Assembly: GCA_910589155.1 (NCBI GenBank)
Contig: CAJURY010000006.1
Coordinates: 1 to 64,000, forward strand
DNA length: 64,000 nucleotides
Source of the DNA: an uncultured Oscillospiraceae bacterium
Lineage (GTDB): Bacteria; Bacillota; Clostridia; Oscillospirales; Oscillospiraceae
Reading direction: 5' to 3'
Below are positions 42,838 through 51,155 of the stretch, piece after piece. The notes beneath the pieces were generated by a model that worked only from the letters and a program-made list of their open reading frames with translations, was not told the DNA's origin and searched no databases. A program made the translations under genes and the position numbers. Position 1 is the first letter of the stretch, and every line of letters begins with the position of its first letter.

Positions 42838-43926
42838 ATGTCTTTTTCCCTTTTGCCCTACACCCCGCCGGATTTTGCGGCGCTGGGTCTTGCAAACGCC
42901 CCGGACGCGCTTTGGCAACCTTCCCCCAAGGACGGCGTTGTGCCCCAAGGCTATCACGCCACCACCATTTTCCCGGAATACTACCATGTAAACGGCCAGT
43001 GGGTGCTGGCGGAGGAAAGCCGTATGGACTGCGTGGCGGTTCTGGACGGCGGCAAGGTTGCAGTGAAGGAGTTCCGCAACATCAAAAAAGGCGAGCTGGT
43101 GTGCATCGGCAGAACAGAGGACGGCAGCGAGGGCATTTATGTCTATCCCAACGGCTTCAATGAGCAATCGGCTATGGCGGAGACCTTTGCCTTCCGGCAG
43201 GGGCGCAGCCGCGAGACGGCGTTTTCCAAGGATTACGACAGTATTTACGAATTGCTCCGCCATGAAAAGGAGCATGGCAATATCCTCTGGGTCATGGGAC
43301 CTGCCTGCGCTTTCGACCATGACGCGCGGGAGGCTTTCTCCAAGCTGGTGCAAAACGGCTTTGTTCACGGTTTGCAGGCGGGCAACGCCCTTGCGACCCA
43401 CGATTTGGAAGGCGCGTGGCTGAAAACCGCCCTGGGTCAGGATATTTACACCCAGAAAAGCCAGTTTAACGGCCATTATAATCACATCGATACCATTAAC
43501 CGGGTTCGCTTGGCCGGTTCCATCCCCGCCTTTATCCGGGAGGAAAATCTTCACGACGGCATTATTTGCAGTTGTGTGGAAAAGGGCGTGCCCTTTGTGC
43601 TCACCGGCTCCATCCGGGACGACGGTCCGCTGCCGGAGGTCTACGCCGACTGCTACGCCGGGCAGAACGCCATGCGGGATCTGGTGCGAAAGGCGACCAC
43701 GGTGATCACCATGGCCACCACCCTGCATTCCATCGCCATTGGCAATATGACCCCCTCCTTCCGGGTCATGCCGGACGGCACCATCCGGCAGGTGTATTTC
43801 TACTGCGTGGATGTGGCAGAGTTTGCGGTGAATAAGCTGGCAGACCGGGGCAGCCTCTCCGCCAGAGGCATTGTCACCAACGTGCAGGACTTTGTGGTGA
43901 ACGTCTGCAAGGGCGTTTGCGATTAG
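42838..43926 (+). CDS. TIGR00300-family protein (LOR/SDH-like; possible ornithine or arginine enzyme)
   Basis: This 362-aa protein carries the C-terminal block of the TIGR00300 family: PFVLTGSIRDDGPLPEVYAD, TLHSIAIGNMTPS, a YCVDVAEF segment and KLADRGSLSARGIVTNVQD. Relatives include the archaeal ornithine cyclodeaminase, and the arginine dihydrolase/LOR-SDH proteins. No N-terminal guanidino-hydrolase domain of the long cyanobacterial form is visible, so amino-acid chemistry is inferred from family only. Against the archaeal cyclodeaminase the nucleotide site has not been checked. ATG at 42838 follows AAAGGAGG. A GC hairpin at 42783-42812 lies between it and pfp, so coexpression is uncertain. 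Confidence 0.75.
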   Translation: MSFSLLPYTPPDFAALGLANAPDALWQPSPKDGVVPQGYHATTIFPEYYHVNGQWVLAEESRMDCVAVLDGGKVAVKEFRNIKKGELVCIGRTEDGSEGIYVYPNGFNEQSAMAETFAFRQGRSRETAFSKDYDSIYELLRHEKEHGNILWVMGPACAFDHDAREAFSKLVQNGFVHGLQAGNALATHDLEGAWLKTALGQDIYTQKSQFNGHYNHIDTINRVRLAGSIPAFIREENLHDGIICSCVEKGVPFVLTGSIRDDGPLPEVYADCYAGQNAMRDLVRKATTVITMATTLHSIAIGNMTPSFRVMPDGTIRQVYFYCVDVAEFAVNKLADRGSLSARGIVTNVQDFVVNVCKGVCD

Positions 43927-43935
43927 AAGAAATAA

Positions 43936-43980
43936 ATAGTCTGAGGCAGGAAAGCGAATCGCTTTCCTGCCTCAGACTAT
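43936..43980. terminator. Near-perfect 22-bp palindrome after the TIGR00300 gene
   Basis: ATAGTCTGAGGCAGGAAAGC plus two more bases pairs fully with 43959-43980 around a single base. It can act as terminator or cruciform, but the T run is lacking. Confidence 0.6.
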
Positions 43981-44003
43981 AGAAAAAGTCATGAAAGAAG
44001 GAT

Positions 44004-44155
44004 GTCATTGCGAACCTCGTTGGGGCAAACTCCAATTCTGCATGTTTCGGCGCAAGCGCCGAAACATGCAGAATTTCGTTGCGCCTCCGCTCCAAACTGC
44101 AACCGCTTTGCTTATGTTGCAGTTTGGTTGTTCGCTTTCCCTGGTGTGGCAATCT
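44004..44155. repeat. Dispersed repeat with two nested hairpins
   Basis: The block opens with GTCATTGCGAAC and closes with GGTGTGGCAATC, a pair of ends I associate with a dispersed clostridial repeat. Inside are a 19-bp perfect stem (44034-44052/44057-44075) and a 12-bp stem CCAAACTGCAAC (44092-44103/44116-44127) with loop CGCTTTGCTTAT. The same loop, inverted, recurs at 45455-45466 inside a different stem. Confidence 0.6.
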
Positions 44156-44223
44156 TTTAAATGAACGTAAAATCCGCAAGTTATGAACGAAAATAAAGCG
44201 TTTCGAGGAAAATGGATGCTGCT

Positions 44224-45201
44224 TTAAGGATGGCAGCGTCCGCAGGGAACGTAGCCCATATCCAATATGCTTTGCCGCGTGCCCTCATAATCCCAGCGGT
44301 TTTCTTCCTTGATTTTACTGGCGGATCCGCAGGTTGGCTTGTGAAATTTGCCGGTATTGGTGTTGATGACATAGGAGAAAACGGCGTCCAGCGCAGGTTC
44401 TGGTTCCGTCGGCGCGTCCGTGGAAGGAGCCGTGGGCGATTCGGTTGGCTGCATGGATTCTTCTGTGGGCGGCTGTGTCGTAGGCGCTGTCGGCTTTTCT
44501 GTGGGTGGCGGCTGTGTGGGCGCTTTTGTTGGTTCTTCGGTTGGCGGCTGCGTGGATGCTTCCGTGGGTGTGGTTGCTGGAAGGGTCGGCGCAGGCGGCT
44601 CTGTGGTGGCCTGTGTTTCCGGCTCCGTTACGGGAAGCGGGGTCGAAAGCGTATGTTCCCTGGGCGTATTTTTCGAGGCCACCAAACAAACGATGAGCAT
44701 AAAAAGGGCGCACCCGCCGTAAATTACCCATTGTGCAATTCGTTTTTCGGCTTGACTGCGAAAACCGTCGTAGTCGTTGGGCTTTTTGGAAATCAGCGCC
44801 ATAAAAAGCAGAATGCCGTCCCCCAGCCAGCCAATTCCAAACAGTCCCAGGGTCAGCAGATACAAAACGCCCAAACCAGTTTTCTTCTTATAAAATTTAT
44901 GTACGCCGAACCAGCCCAGAAACAAGCATAGCAAAAATTCCTTCAGTATGGACTGTTTCGATTTTTCGGGAGTGGGCTGCAAGGTATTTTGCGAGGTGGG
45001 CGGCGAAGCTTTTTTTGAAGCGCTCAGATTTTTGGTGTAGGAAAGGCCGGTACCGGGTAGACTGGCTGTGGCCTGTACGCCGCCCTTGGCCTTTCTGGTA
45101 ATGCGAAAGCCTTTTACACCCACGCTCCCGCCAATGCCGGACTTGCTGATGTTGATACGAAACGGACCAAAATTTTTGCTTTTGCGAAACCTGAGTCCCA
45201 T
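44224..45201 (-). CDS. DUF4236-TM2-cysteine-domain membrane protein
   Basis: This 325-aa protein has four parts: a DUF4236 domain (about 1-55) starting MGLRFRKSKNFGPFRINISK; a TM2 domain of two helices with FLGWFGVHKFYKKKTGLG (about 92-135); a third helix near 160-178; then a Thr/Pro-rich linker of about 80 residues; and a C-terminal domain with NTNTGKFHKPTC and GYVPCGRC, seen at the end of many nucleases and surface proteins and probably metal binding. The linker suggests an extended extracytoplasmic stalk. ATG at 45201 follows AGAGAGG. Function unknown. Confidence 0.82.
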   Translation of the reverse strand: MGLRFRKSKNFGPFRINISKSGIGGSVGVKGFRITRKAKGGVQATASLPGTGLSYTKNLSASKKASPPTSQNTLQPTPEKSKQSILKEFLLCLFLGWFGVHKFYKKKTGLGVLYLLTLGLFGIGWLGDGILLFMALISKKPNDYDGFRSQAEKRIAQWVIYGGCALFMLIVCLVASKNTPREHTLSTPLPVTEPETQATTEPPAPTLPATTPTEASTQPPTEEPTKAPTQPPPTEKPTAPTTQPPTEESMQPTESPTAPSTDAPTEPEPALDAVFSYVINTNTGKFHKPTCGSASKIKEENRWDYEGTRQSILDMGYVPCGRCHP

Positions 45202-45244
45202 GGCGTCCTCTCTTTCTGTAAATAAATGGGGAAATCGGAAAAAA

Positions 45245-45272
45245 CGGGCGAACACGCAGGTTTGCCCCTACG
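45245..45272 (+). repeat. Dispersed repeat, single arm
   Basis: CGGGCGAACACGCAGG followed by TTTGCCCCTACG. It is one arm of the inverted repeat found complete at 48332-48412 and again in part at 58203-58230. Confidence 0.6.
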
Positions 45273-45443
45273 ACAACTTTGGTGCTACGGTGGAGATTTA
45301 GAAAAAAGCGGTGCGCCTATTTTTACCACAGCAAGATCGACGGGGCATTCGGGTAGAGGGATGCTTTTTTACCACCGCCTTATGAAAATACGCCCCCCAT
45401 AGAGGGAACGGGCGCTTCATCAAATGGAAGTACTGATTGAACT

Positions 45444-45670
45444 CAACTTGCAACATAAGCAAAGCGGTTGCAAGTTGGAAAGGAGGAGCAAGGGAGTGGG
45501 CGGATGACGTTCTTTCGCAGAAAGAACGTCGGAGCAAAGCAAAATGCAACGGTGCAGTAATAGCTCCCTGGTTAATACGCACCAAAAGCCAATTCACAAA
45601 CCAGCGAAGCGTTTGTGGATTGGAAAGGAGCCGCGACAAAATGAGTGAGAGGTGACTTTTATAAAAAGTC
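45444..45670 (+). repeat. Tandem pair of two-hairpin units
   Basis: Unit 1: stem CAACTTGCAAC (45444-45454/45467-45477), linker starting GGAAAGGAG, then stem GACGTTCTTTC (45506-45516/45520-45530). Unit 2: stem CCAATTCACAAAC (45589-45601/45611-45623), the same TTGGAAAGGAG junction, then stem GACTTTT (45654-45660/45664-45670). Stems differ in sequence but stay paired; the junction is conserved. A frame at 45437-45655 across them is not believed to be a gene. Further hairpins follow at 45700-45736 and 45763-45785. Confidence 0.6.
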
Positions 45671-45811
45671 GCGCAATCAAAATTAAACATAGAATAGAAA
45701 CCCAAACGGAAGCCCAACGTAGTGGGTTCCGTTTGGAAGCGAAGAAAAAGCCCAACTGTCGTATTTTTCCCGCTTCGCGGGGAAAATAGACATGAGGGCT
45801 TTCTTCTGAGC

Positions 45812-45898
45812 TGGTGCCGCTAACCGGGGTCGAACCGGTACGGATGTTACTCCGAGGGATTTTAAGTCCCTTGTGTCTGCCAATTCCACCATAGCGGC
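45812..45898 (-). tRNA. tRNA-Leu(TAA)
   Basis: Minus strand from 45898 (GCCGCTA) to 45812, with the matching TAGCGGC, discriminator A and an encoded CCA. The anticodon loop CTTAAAA in a GGGA/TCCC stem gives TAA, reading leucine UUA. A long variable arm follows, as expected for tRNA-Leu, and the T-loop GGTTCGACCC is intact. Confidence 0.96.
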
Positions 45899-45926
45899 AA
45901 ATTACCTTATCATTTTAACAGTTTTC

Positions 45927-45957
45927 TGCCGCCGCGTCAAGATGCGGCGGCAATTTT
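45927..45957. terminator. Hairpin between the mini-protein genes and tRNA-Leu
   Basis: TGCCGCCGC pairs with GCGGCGGCA around eight bases; ATTTTT follows on the plus strand. A second stem at about 45971-46005 (CAGGCAGG/CCTGCCTG) lies next to the 46011 stop codon and could end the glg/GH13 transcript. Confidence 0.5.
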
Positions 45958-46010
45958 TCCCATAGTTTTCTCTCAGGCAGGTCGATGCGCCGCCTGCCTG
46001 GGAGAATTTC

Positions 46011-46184
46011 TTACATCATATGCTCTTCCGCGCAGTTGTCCAGCACCCGCATTCCCATTTCGCCGGGCTTCGCCACGGGGAATTTTGCGATGCTGGTTTC
46101 ATCAAATTTTGCGCAAAGCCGCTTTTCCGGCTCCAGCCGCAGGTCTACCGGGGCATTTTTACAGTCGTTTTTCTGGCTCATCAT
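46011..46184 (-). CDS. 57-aa mini-protein, unknown
   Basis: A 58-codon frame with a strong AGGAGG six bases before the ATG at 46184 (an ATG pair). The product begins MMSQKNDCKNAPVDLRLEPE and ends DNCAEEHMM, with three cysteines and many charged residues and no membrane segment. Codon choice is like its neighbours. It lies 33 bases after the next mini-protein and closes the minus-strand run from glgB and GH13. I recognise no family; the excellent ribosome site argues it is translated. Confidence 0.6.
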   Translation of the reverse strand: MMSQKNDCKNAPVDLRLEPEKRLCAKFDETSIAKFPVAKPGEMGMRVLDNCAEEHMM

Positions 46185-46217
46185 CTATCACCTCCTGCAT
46201 AGTATGCCCCAAAACGG

Positions 46218-46391
46218 CTATGCAAGCAGCGCGGCGATGGCTTTTCCAATTTCGCAGGAGGCGCGGTGGATGCAGGTTTCATAGCAGCAGTCCACATCCT
46301 CCAAATTTTTTGCTTCAGGATCATATTCCACCGCAACCATGCGGCTTTGATCCGCCTGCCGGCAAAAGCCGGTGAGAAAGCACTCTTCCAT
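46218..46391 (-). CDS. 57-aa cysteine-rich mini-protein, unknown
   Basis: The ATG at 46391 overlaps the stop of the GH13 gene (TAATG) and has CAGGAG upstream, so it is translationally coupled. The product MEECFLTGFCRQADQSRMVA... ends with CCYETCIHRASCEIGKAIAA, a cysteine cluster (C-C-x3-C-x5-C) that could bind a metal. Similar tiny proteins occur in related gut Clostridia, as far as I recall, with no known function. Confidence 0.65.
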   Translation of the reverse strand: MEECFLTGFCRQADQSRMVAVEYDPEAKNLEDVDCCYETCIHRASCEIGKAIAALLA

Positions 46392-48241
46392 TAAATATTC
46401 TCCTGTTTGACAGCGCAAAAGCCCATGGGCAGCAGCGCCAGACTGCCGGAGGCGATGGTTTCTACATTGCGTCCAAAAATCACCCGGTTGCCTGCTGGAA
46501 TTGCCCAACGATCTTCTGTGCGGTTTACATAAATCCAAATGGTTTCGTTTTTAAACTGCCGCATAAAAGCCAGATGTCCGTCGGAGGCGGTTTGGAATTG
46601 AATATTGCCTTGCTGCAAGGCGGAAAATTCCTGCTTGAGCCGCCCCAGATTGCGGAAATGCTCCTGCAAATCCACTTCTTCATGTCCCCATGGGAAGGGA
46701 CGGCGGTTGAAAGGATCGGCATAGCCTTCCATGCCTGCTTCATCGCCGTAATAGAGGCAGGGCACGCCGGGCAAAGTGTATTGCAGGAAGGACGCCATAT
46801 GCAGCCGCTCTTTTGCCAGGAGACGCTGATTGGGCGCAAGACGCCGGGCCGCTTTTTCGGCGCGGCTGCCTTCAAAGCTGTCCACCAGAGCGGTGAGGGC
46901 GCGGGGGGTGTCGTGGGTGCCAAGGCTGTTCATGACGCAGCTCAAAACCTGCGGCGGATAATGCTCCGCAATTTCCATGACGGCTTCCTTCAGGCCGGAG
47001 CCGTTGTCCAGTCCGGTCATGAATTGCAAAATGGCAGTGCGGAAGGGATAATTCATCACAGAATCCAATTCTCCATCTACAAAATACCGGCGGCGCACGC
47101 CGTAGGCCACTTTGTTGCTGGCGTCCTCCCAAACCTCGCCGATGAGCAGCGCGTCGGGCTTCAGATCCCGGATGCGGCGCTTTAGCCGCAGCACAAATTC
47201 GTCCGGCAATTCGTCTACTACGTCCAGCCGGAAGCCGTCCGCGCCCAGCTTCAGCCAGTGCGCGACTACGGAATCTGCATCGTCAATGACATAGGCCATG
47301 AAATTCGGATTCAGCTTGTGGATGCAGGGCAGGGTGTCAAAATCCCACCAGCATTCATAGCTGTCCGGGTAATGGCGAAATTTGTACCAGCTTCGGTAGG
47401 GAGAATCCGGGTTGGAACAGGCACCGCCGTATACGCCTTGGCGGTCAAAGTAAATGCTTTCGCTGCCGGTGTGGGAATAAACTCCATCCAGTACCACGCG
47501 GATGCCTTTTTGATGGGCGGCTTCGCAAAGGGTGGCGAAATCCTTTTCCGTTCCCAGCATGGGGTCGGGGGTTTTGTAGTCGAAGGTGTCGTACCGATGG
47601 CTGGAAAAAGCCTTGGAAATGGGATTTAAATACAATATTTTTACGCCAAAAGAGGCGATATAATCCATTTTATTGGTAATTCCCTGGAAATTACCGCCGA
47701 AAAAGTCATTGTTCAGCACAATGCCCTCCGAGGTGGGCTGCCAGCAGACTTCCTCGTTCCAGCTTTTGTGAACGGTATAAGGCTCCAGCTTGCCGGTGAG
47801 ATCCGAGTCGCCCAATTTGGCGAACCGGTCGGGAAATACCTGATACATCACCGCGCCTTTCGCCCAGTCGGGGGTCGCAAAATCGGCGGGAATGCAGCTA
47901 AGCTGCCAGCGATCGCCCATTTCCATGTTGGTGTCCTCGCCGCCTTGACGCAGCAGCTTGAAGGACTCATTTTGCGTGGTAATGCGGAAAAAGTAGAAAA
48001 ACAGTCCCGGTTCAGGCAGGGAAAATTCACCCTTGTAGATTTCATAGGGCCCCTGCGTTTTTTCTTTTTCCATGGGAACGGAAAAGGCGGGGGTGCCATT
48101 TTCGTTTTCCAGCAGGCAGAAAACGTTTTTGGTAAGAATCTGAGCGGGGATGTGAATGTGTAAGGTGCAACGCTGCCCCGGCGTCAGGGTGCCGAACGGC
48201 TCTTTGTAGCAGGACAGGCGGCTGTTATAGAGGATTCGCAT
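46391..48241 (-). CDS. GH13 alpha-amylase/neopullulanase-like enzyme
   Basis: This 616-aa enzyme has an N-terminal beta-sandwich (about 1-115) like maltogenic amylases and neopullulanases, then a GH13 barrel with DGVYSHTG, nucleophile Asp340 in GFRLDVVDE, acid Glu369 in IGEVWED and GTHDTPR, and a C-terminal beta domain ending in ILLPMGF-like sequence. There is no signal peptide, so it acts on cytoplasmic maltodextrin or glycogen. ATG at 48241 follows GGAGAAG; the TTG at 48256 overlaps this site. It lies 350 bases after glgA and is probably the catabolic partner of the glg genes. Confidence 0.92.
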   Translation of the reverse strand: MRILYNSRLSCYKEPFGTLTPGQRCTLHIHIPAQILTKNVFCLLENENGTPAFSVPMEKEKTQGPYEIYKGEFSLPEPGLFFYFFRITTQNESFKLLRQGGEDTNMEMGDRWQLSCIPADFATPDWAKGAVMYQVFPDRFAKLGDSDLTGKLEPYTVHKSWNEEVCWQPTSEGIVLNNDFFGGNFQGITNKMDYIASFGVKILYLNPISKAFSSHRYDTFDYKTPDPMLGTEKDFATLCEAAHQKGIRVVLDGVYSHTGSESIYFDRQGVYGGACSNPDSPYRSWYKFRHYPDSYECWWDFDTLPCIHKLNPNFMAYVIDDADSVVAHWLKLGADGFRLDVVDELPDEFVLRLKRRIRDLKPDALLIGEVWEDASNKVAYGVRRRYFVDGELDSVMNYPFRTAILQFMTGLDNGSGLKEAVMEIAEHYPPQVLSCVMNSLGTHDTPRALTALVDSFEGSRAEKAARRLAPNQRLLAKERLHMASFLQYTLPGVPCLYYGDEAGMEGYADPFNRRPFPWGHEEVDLQEHFRNLGRLKQEFSALQQGNIQFQTASDGHLAFMRQFKNETIWIYVNRTEDRWAIPAGNRVIFGRNVETIASGSLALLPMGFCAVKQENI

Positions 48242-48331
48242 AGGTTTCTTCTCCAAACGGATAGATTTTGTTCAAGGAATGCAGGTATGCGCTTGGGGGA
48301 AAATGGTGCATGGCAGCATCCATTTTTATAT

Positions 48332-48412
48332 CGTAGGGGCGAATCTATGTGTCCGCTCGCTGAAGGGCAGTTTTTCCAGGGAACGGGCGGACACACAGGT
48401 TTGCCCCTACGG
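48332..48412. repeat. Inverted dispersed repeat in the glgA-GH13 gap
   Basis: CGTAGGGGCGAATC..TGTGTCCGC (48332-48355) pairs with CGGACACACAGG..TTTGCCCCTACG (48386-48412). Related single arms occur at 45245-45272 and 58203-58230. The rest of the 48242-48588 gap holds one more hairpin at 48551-48581 and no gene. Confidence 0.65.
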
Positions 48413-48550
48413 CTGGGTATTTGATTTTGCGAAAATTGAAATGCGTTTCAAATTTGTAGGTGTATACGCATGATCGTGGGCGCCTCCCGGTGGGCGGACG
48501 CAAGTCCGCCCCTGCGGCACGGAATTTTAGATACGGGAAAGACAGACCGC

Positions 48551-48581
48551 AACGCTTTACCCGCAAAGCGGGTAAAGCGTT
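48551..48581. terminator. Hairpin after glgA
   Basis: Perfect 14-bp stem AACGCTTTACCCGC with its complement and an AAA loop, 8 bases past the glgA stop. The T-rich tail is on the plus-strand side, so its strength for glgA is uncertain. Confidence 0.45.
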
Positions 48582-48588
48582 TCTTTTT

Positions 48589-50025
48589 TCAGCAGCCAAC
48601 GACCTTGCAAAACAGATCCATATACTTTCCGGCAGGGACAGTCCAGCTAAAGTCCGTGGCCATATCCCGGTTGACAATGCGCTCCCAGATGGCTGGGTTG
48701 CTGTACAGCTCCAGACAGCGCAGCACCGCGCCGCAGAAATCGTCGCCGTTGTAGCTTTGGAAGGTTACGCCGAGACCAGCGTCCGCCGCCACGTTTACAG
48801 GGGGCACGGTGTCTTTCAAACCGCCGGTGGCGTTGACCACCGGAACGGTGCCGTACCGCATGGCGTTCATCTGGCTCAGGCCGCAGGGTTCGGATTTGCT
48901 GGGCATGAGGTAAATGTCGGAAGCGGCGTACACAAGGTTTGCCAGCCGCAGATTAAAGCAGATCTGGGCAGAAACCTTGTCTGGGTGATGATAGCTGAGA
49001 TCCCGCAAAAAGTCCTCATACTGCCCTTCGCCAGTGCCCACCACCACAAGCTGCACGTCTTCCCGGAGCATCCGGTTGGCGCTGTAGCACAAAAGGTCAA
49101 TACCTTTATGCCCAGCCAAGCGGGTTACCATACCCATCAGGGGCACATCCGGGCGCAAAGGCAACCCCAATTCCTTTTGCAGCGCAGCCTTACAGGCGGC
49201 CTTGCCTTCTTTAAAGGTATTTTGATCGTAATTGCAGGGCAGGGAACTGTCTGTGGCCGGATCAAAACGATCCATGTCAATGCCGTTGGTGATGCCGGAA
49301 AGCTTCCAGGTGAGGCCGGAAAGCACGCCGTCCAGCCCATGGGCGTAATAGGGATATAAAAGCTCGTGGGCGTAGGTTTCCGACACGGTGGTAATGGCGT
49401 CGCAGCATTCGATTGCGCCCTTCATCAGATTGATGCTGCCGTCCATGGTGAGCAGATGGCGGTATTGCTCCGGCATACCCAGCACATCGTCAAAAAAGTT
49501 CGCGTCCGCCCAGCCCTGATACTCAATGTTGTGAATGGTGAAAACGCTCTTGCAGCCGGGAAAAACCGTCTGATAGTTGGATTTTAAATATACGGGAAGA
49601 GCGGCTGTCTGCCAATCGTTGCACTGGATGACTTGGGGACGAAAATCTATGGCGTTCATGGCGTCCAGCACGGCTTTCGAGAAATAGCCGAAGCGTTCGC
49701 CGTCGTCCATGGCGCCGTACAAGCTGCCCCCGCGATGGCCGAAGTAATAATCGTTGTCAATGAAATAAACTGTGACGGCCTGCTCTTTTTGCAGTCGGCG
49801 TACCCCTACATATTGCTGCCGCCAACCGAGATTGGTCTCGAACTGTGCCACTAGCTCCGTGGGGAAATCGGGGTTTTCCTTGATTTTTTTATAGTAGGGC
49901 AAAAAGAGACAAACTTCATTGCCAGGCATTCTGGCAAGCTCCTTGGGCAACGCTTCCATGACGTCTCCCAGACCGCCGGATTTGGCGTAGGGTGCAGCCT
50001 CGGAGGAAACCATTGCGATTTTCAT
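48589..50025 (-). CDS. glgA: Glycogen synthase (ADP-glucose)
   Basis: This 478-aa GT5 enzyme extends alpha-1,4-glucan from ADP-glucose. It has the ADP-glucose-binding KSGGLGDV motif at residues 15-22, the IHNIEYQGW segment, and the C-terminal SKSEPCGLSQMNAMRYGTVPVV block with the catalytic glutamate, then ATGGLKDTV. The ATG at 50025 overlaps the glgD stop (TAATG), so translation is coupled. Last of glgB-glgC-glgD-glgA. Confidence 0.97.
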   Translation of the reverse strand: MKIAMVSSEAAPYAKSGGLGDVMEALPKELARMPGNEVCLFLPYYKKIKENPDFPTELVAQFETNLGWRQQYVGVRRLQKEQAVTVYFIDNDYYFGHRGGSLYGAMDDGERFGYFSKAVLDAMNAIDFRPQVIQCNDWQTAALPVYLKSNYQTVFPGCKSVFTIHNIEYQGWADANFFDDVLGMPEQYRHLLTMDGSINLMKGAIECCDAITTVSETYAHELLYPYYAHGLDGVLSGLTWKLSGITNGIDMDRFDPATDSSLPCNYDQNTFKEGKAACKAALQKELGLPLRPDVPLMGMVTRLAGHKGIDLLCYSANRMLREDVQLVVVGTGEGQYEDFLRDLSYHHPDKVSAQICFNLRLANLVYAASDIYLMPSKSEPCGLSQMNAMRYGTVPVVNATGGLKDTVPPVNVAADAGLGVTFQSYNGDDFCGAVLRCLELYSNPAIWERIVNRDMATDFSWTVPAGKYMDLFCKVVGC

Positions 50026-51140
50026 TATACCACTTCTCCTTTTTTCACCATAACGGGGTTCTCCGGCGCGCCCACCAGACGGCTGCCGGCACGCACCACA
50101 ACCTCCTTGTCCAAAATGGCGTTTTCCACGTAAGCCCCTTCCCCAATGACGCAGTCGTTCATAATGATGGAATTTTTCACCGTCGCGCCTTCTTTCAAAC
50201 TGACGTGGCGGAAGAAGACGGAATGCTCCGCTGTTCCTTCCAGCACGCTGCCGTCGGAGATGATGCATTCGTTAATATCGGAGTTTTCGCCGTAGTATAC
50301 AGGCACCTGATTGCGCACCTTGGTGTAAATGGTGCGGCCGGCGCTGAACAGCCCCGCCTGAATTTCGGGATTGGTAAGTGCCAGATTGTTCCGGTAGTAT
50401 TCCAGAGTGCTCTCGTTAAACAGAGCCAGACCTTCGAACTGGTATACGCCTACGGTGATTTCCTTCTGGTTGAAGTATTGCAGGATGAAATCCCGCTCAA
50501 ACCGGTAAAGGTTCCGGGCGACGTTTTCCTGCACATAGTGGATGAGCAAATCCCGGCGCAGAACGAAAATGCCGGTAGAAGCCAGATAACCGGCTCCGGC
50601 GGTGTAGTCCACGGCGATGTCCGCCACCTCGCCTTTTTTGTCCAGACGAATGGCAAGGCTCAAAGGCTTTTTTCCGTCGGCGATGCCATCTTTTGTGACA
50701 ACGGTCACGTCCTTGCCGGAGGCAATGTGGGCTTCCAGTACTTTTTCCAGATCAATATTGCACAGTACGCCGGAGTCAGCCAGCACCACGAAATCCTCCT
50801 GGGCTTCCTCCAGAAATACGATCACGGAGGACAGCGCTTCCAGCTTGCCCCGGAAGGAACCGTTGCGGCTGGTGGAGTAGGGGGTGAGGAATTCCAGACC
50901 GCCTTCCTCCAGTTCCAGATCCCACTCCTGGCCGGAGCCGATGTGATTCATCAGGGACTGGTATTTATAAAGAGACATAATGCCAATATGCCGGATCCCG
51001 GCGTTGGACATGTTGGAAAGGGAAAAATCAATCTGGCGGTATCGGCCGCCGTAAGGAAGCGACGCCATGGTGCGTTTGTTGGTGAGTTCCCCCAGAGAAC
51101 TGTCGTAAATATTAGCGAAAATAATACCCAATGCGTTCAT
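50025..51140 (-). CDS. glgD: Glucose-1-phosphate adenylyltransferase regulatory subunit GlgD
   Basis: This 371-aa paralogue of GlgC has a degenerate nucleotidyltransferase domain, with GGRYRQIDFSLSNMSNAGI but no intact GGxGxRL loop at the start, and a left-handed helix domain with hexapeptide repeats (ECIISDGSVLEG, NSIIMNDCVIGEGA). In Firmicutes GlgD joins GlgC and alters its activity. It follows glgC by 15 bases and overlaps glgA by one base. Confidence 0.96.
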   Translation of the reverse strand: MNALGIIFANIYDSSLGELTNKRTMASLPYGGRYRQIDFSLSNMSNAGIRHIGIMSLYKYQSLMNHIGSGQEWDLELEEGGLEFLTPYSTSRNGSFRGKLEALSSVIVFLEEAQEDFVVLADSGVLCNIDLEKVLEAHIASGKDVTVVTKDGIADGKKPLSLAIRLDKKGEVADIAVDYTAGAGYLASTGIFVLRRDLLIHYVQENVARNLYRFERDFILQYFNQKEITVGVYQFEGLALFNESTLEYYRNNLALTNPEIQAGLFSAGRTIYTKVRNQVPVYYGENSDINECIISDGSVLEGTAEHSVFFRHVSLKEGATVKNSIIMNDCVIGEGAYVENAILDKEVVVRAGSRLVGAPENPVMVKKGEVV

Positions 51141-51155
51141 AGCAATCTACCCCCT

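Noticed and set aside
44212..44931. 239-codon plus frame rich in G/R/C/F
   Set aside because: Mirror of the Thr/Pro linker of the DUF4236-TM2 protein.
45437..45655. 72-codon plus frame in the repeat region
   Set aside because: It spans two hairpin units; the sequence follows repeat structure rather than a protein.
43936..45800. CRISPR array
   Set aside because: Repeats here are palindromes of unequal spacing with variable stems, not identical direct repeats with unique spacers; no cas genes.
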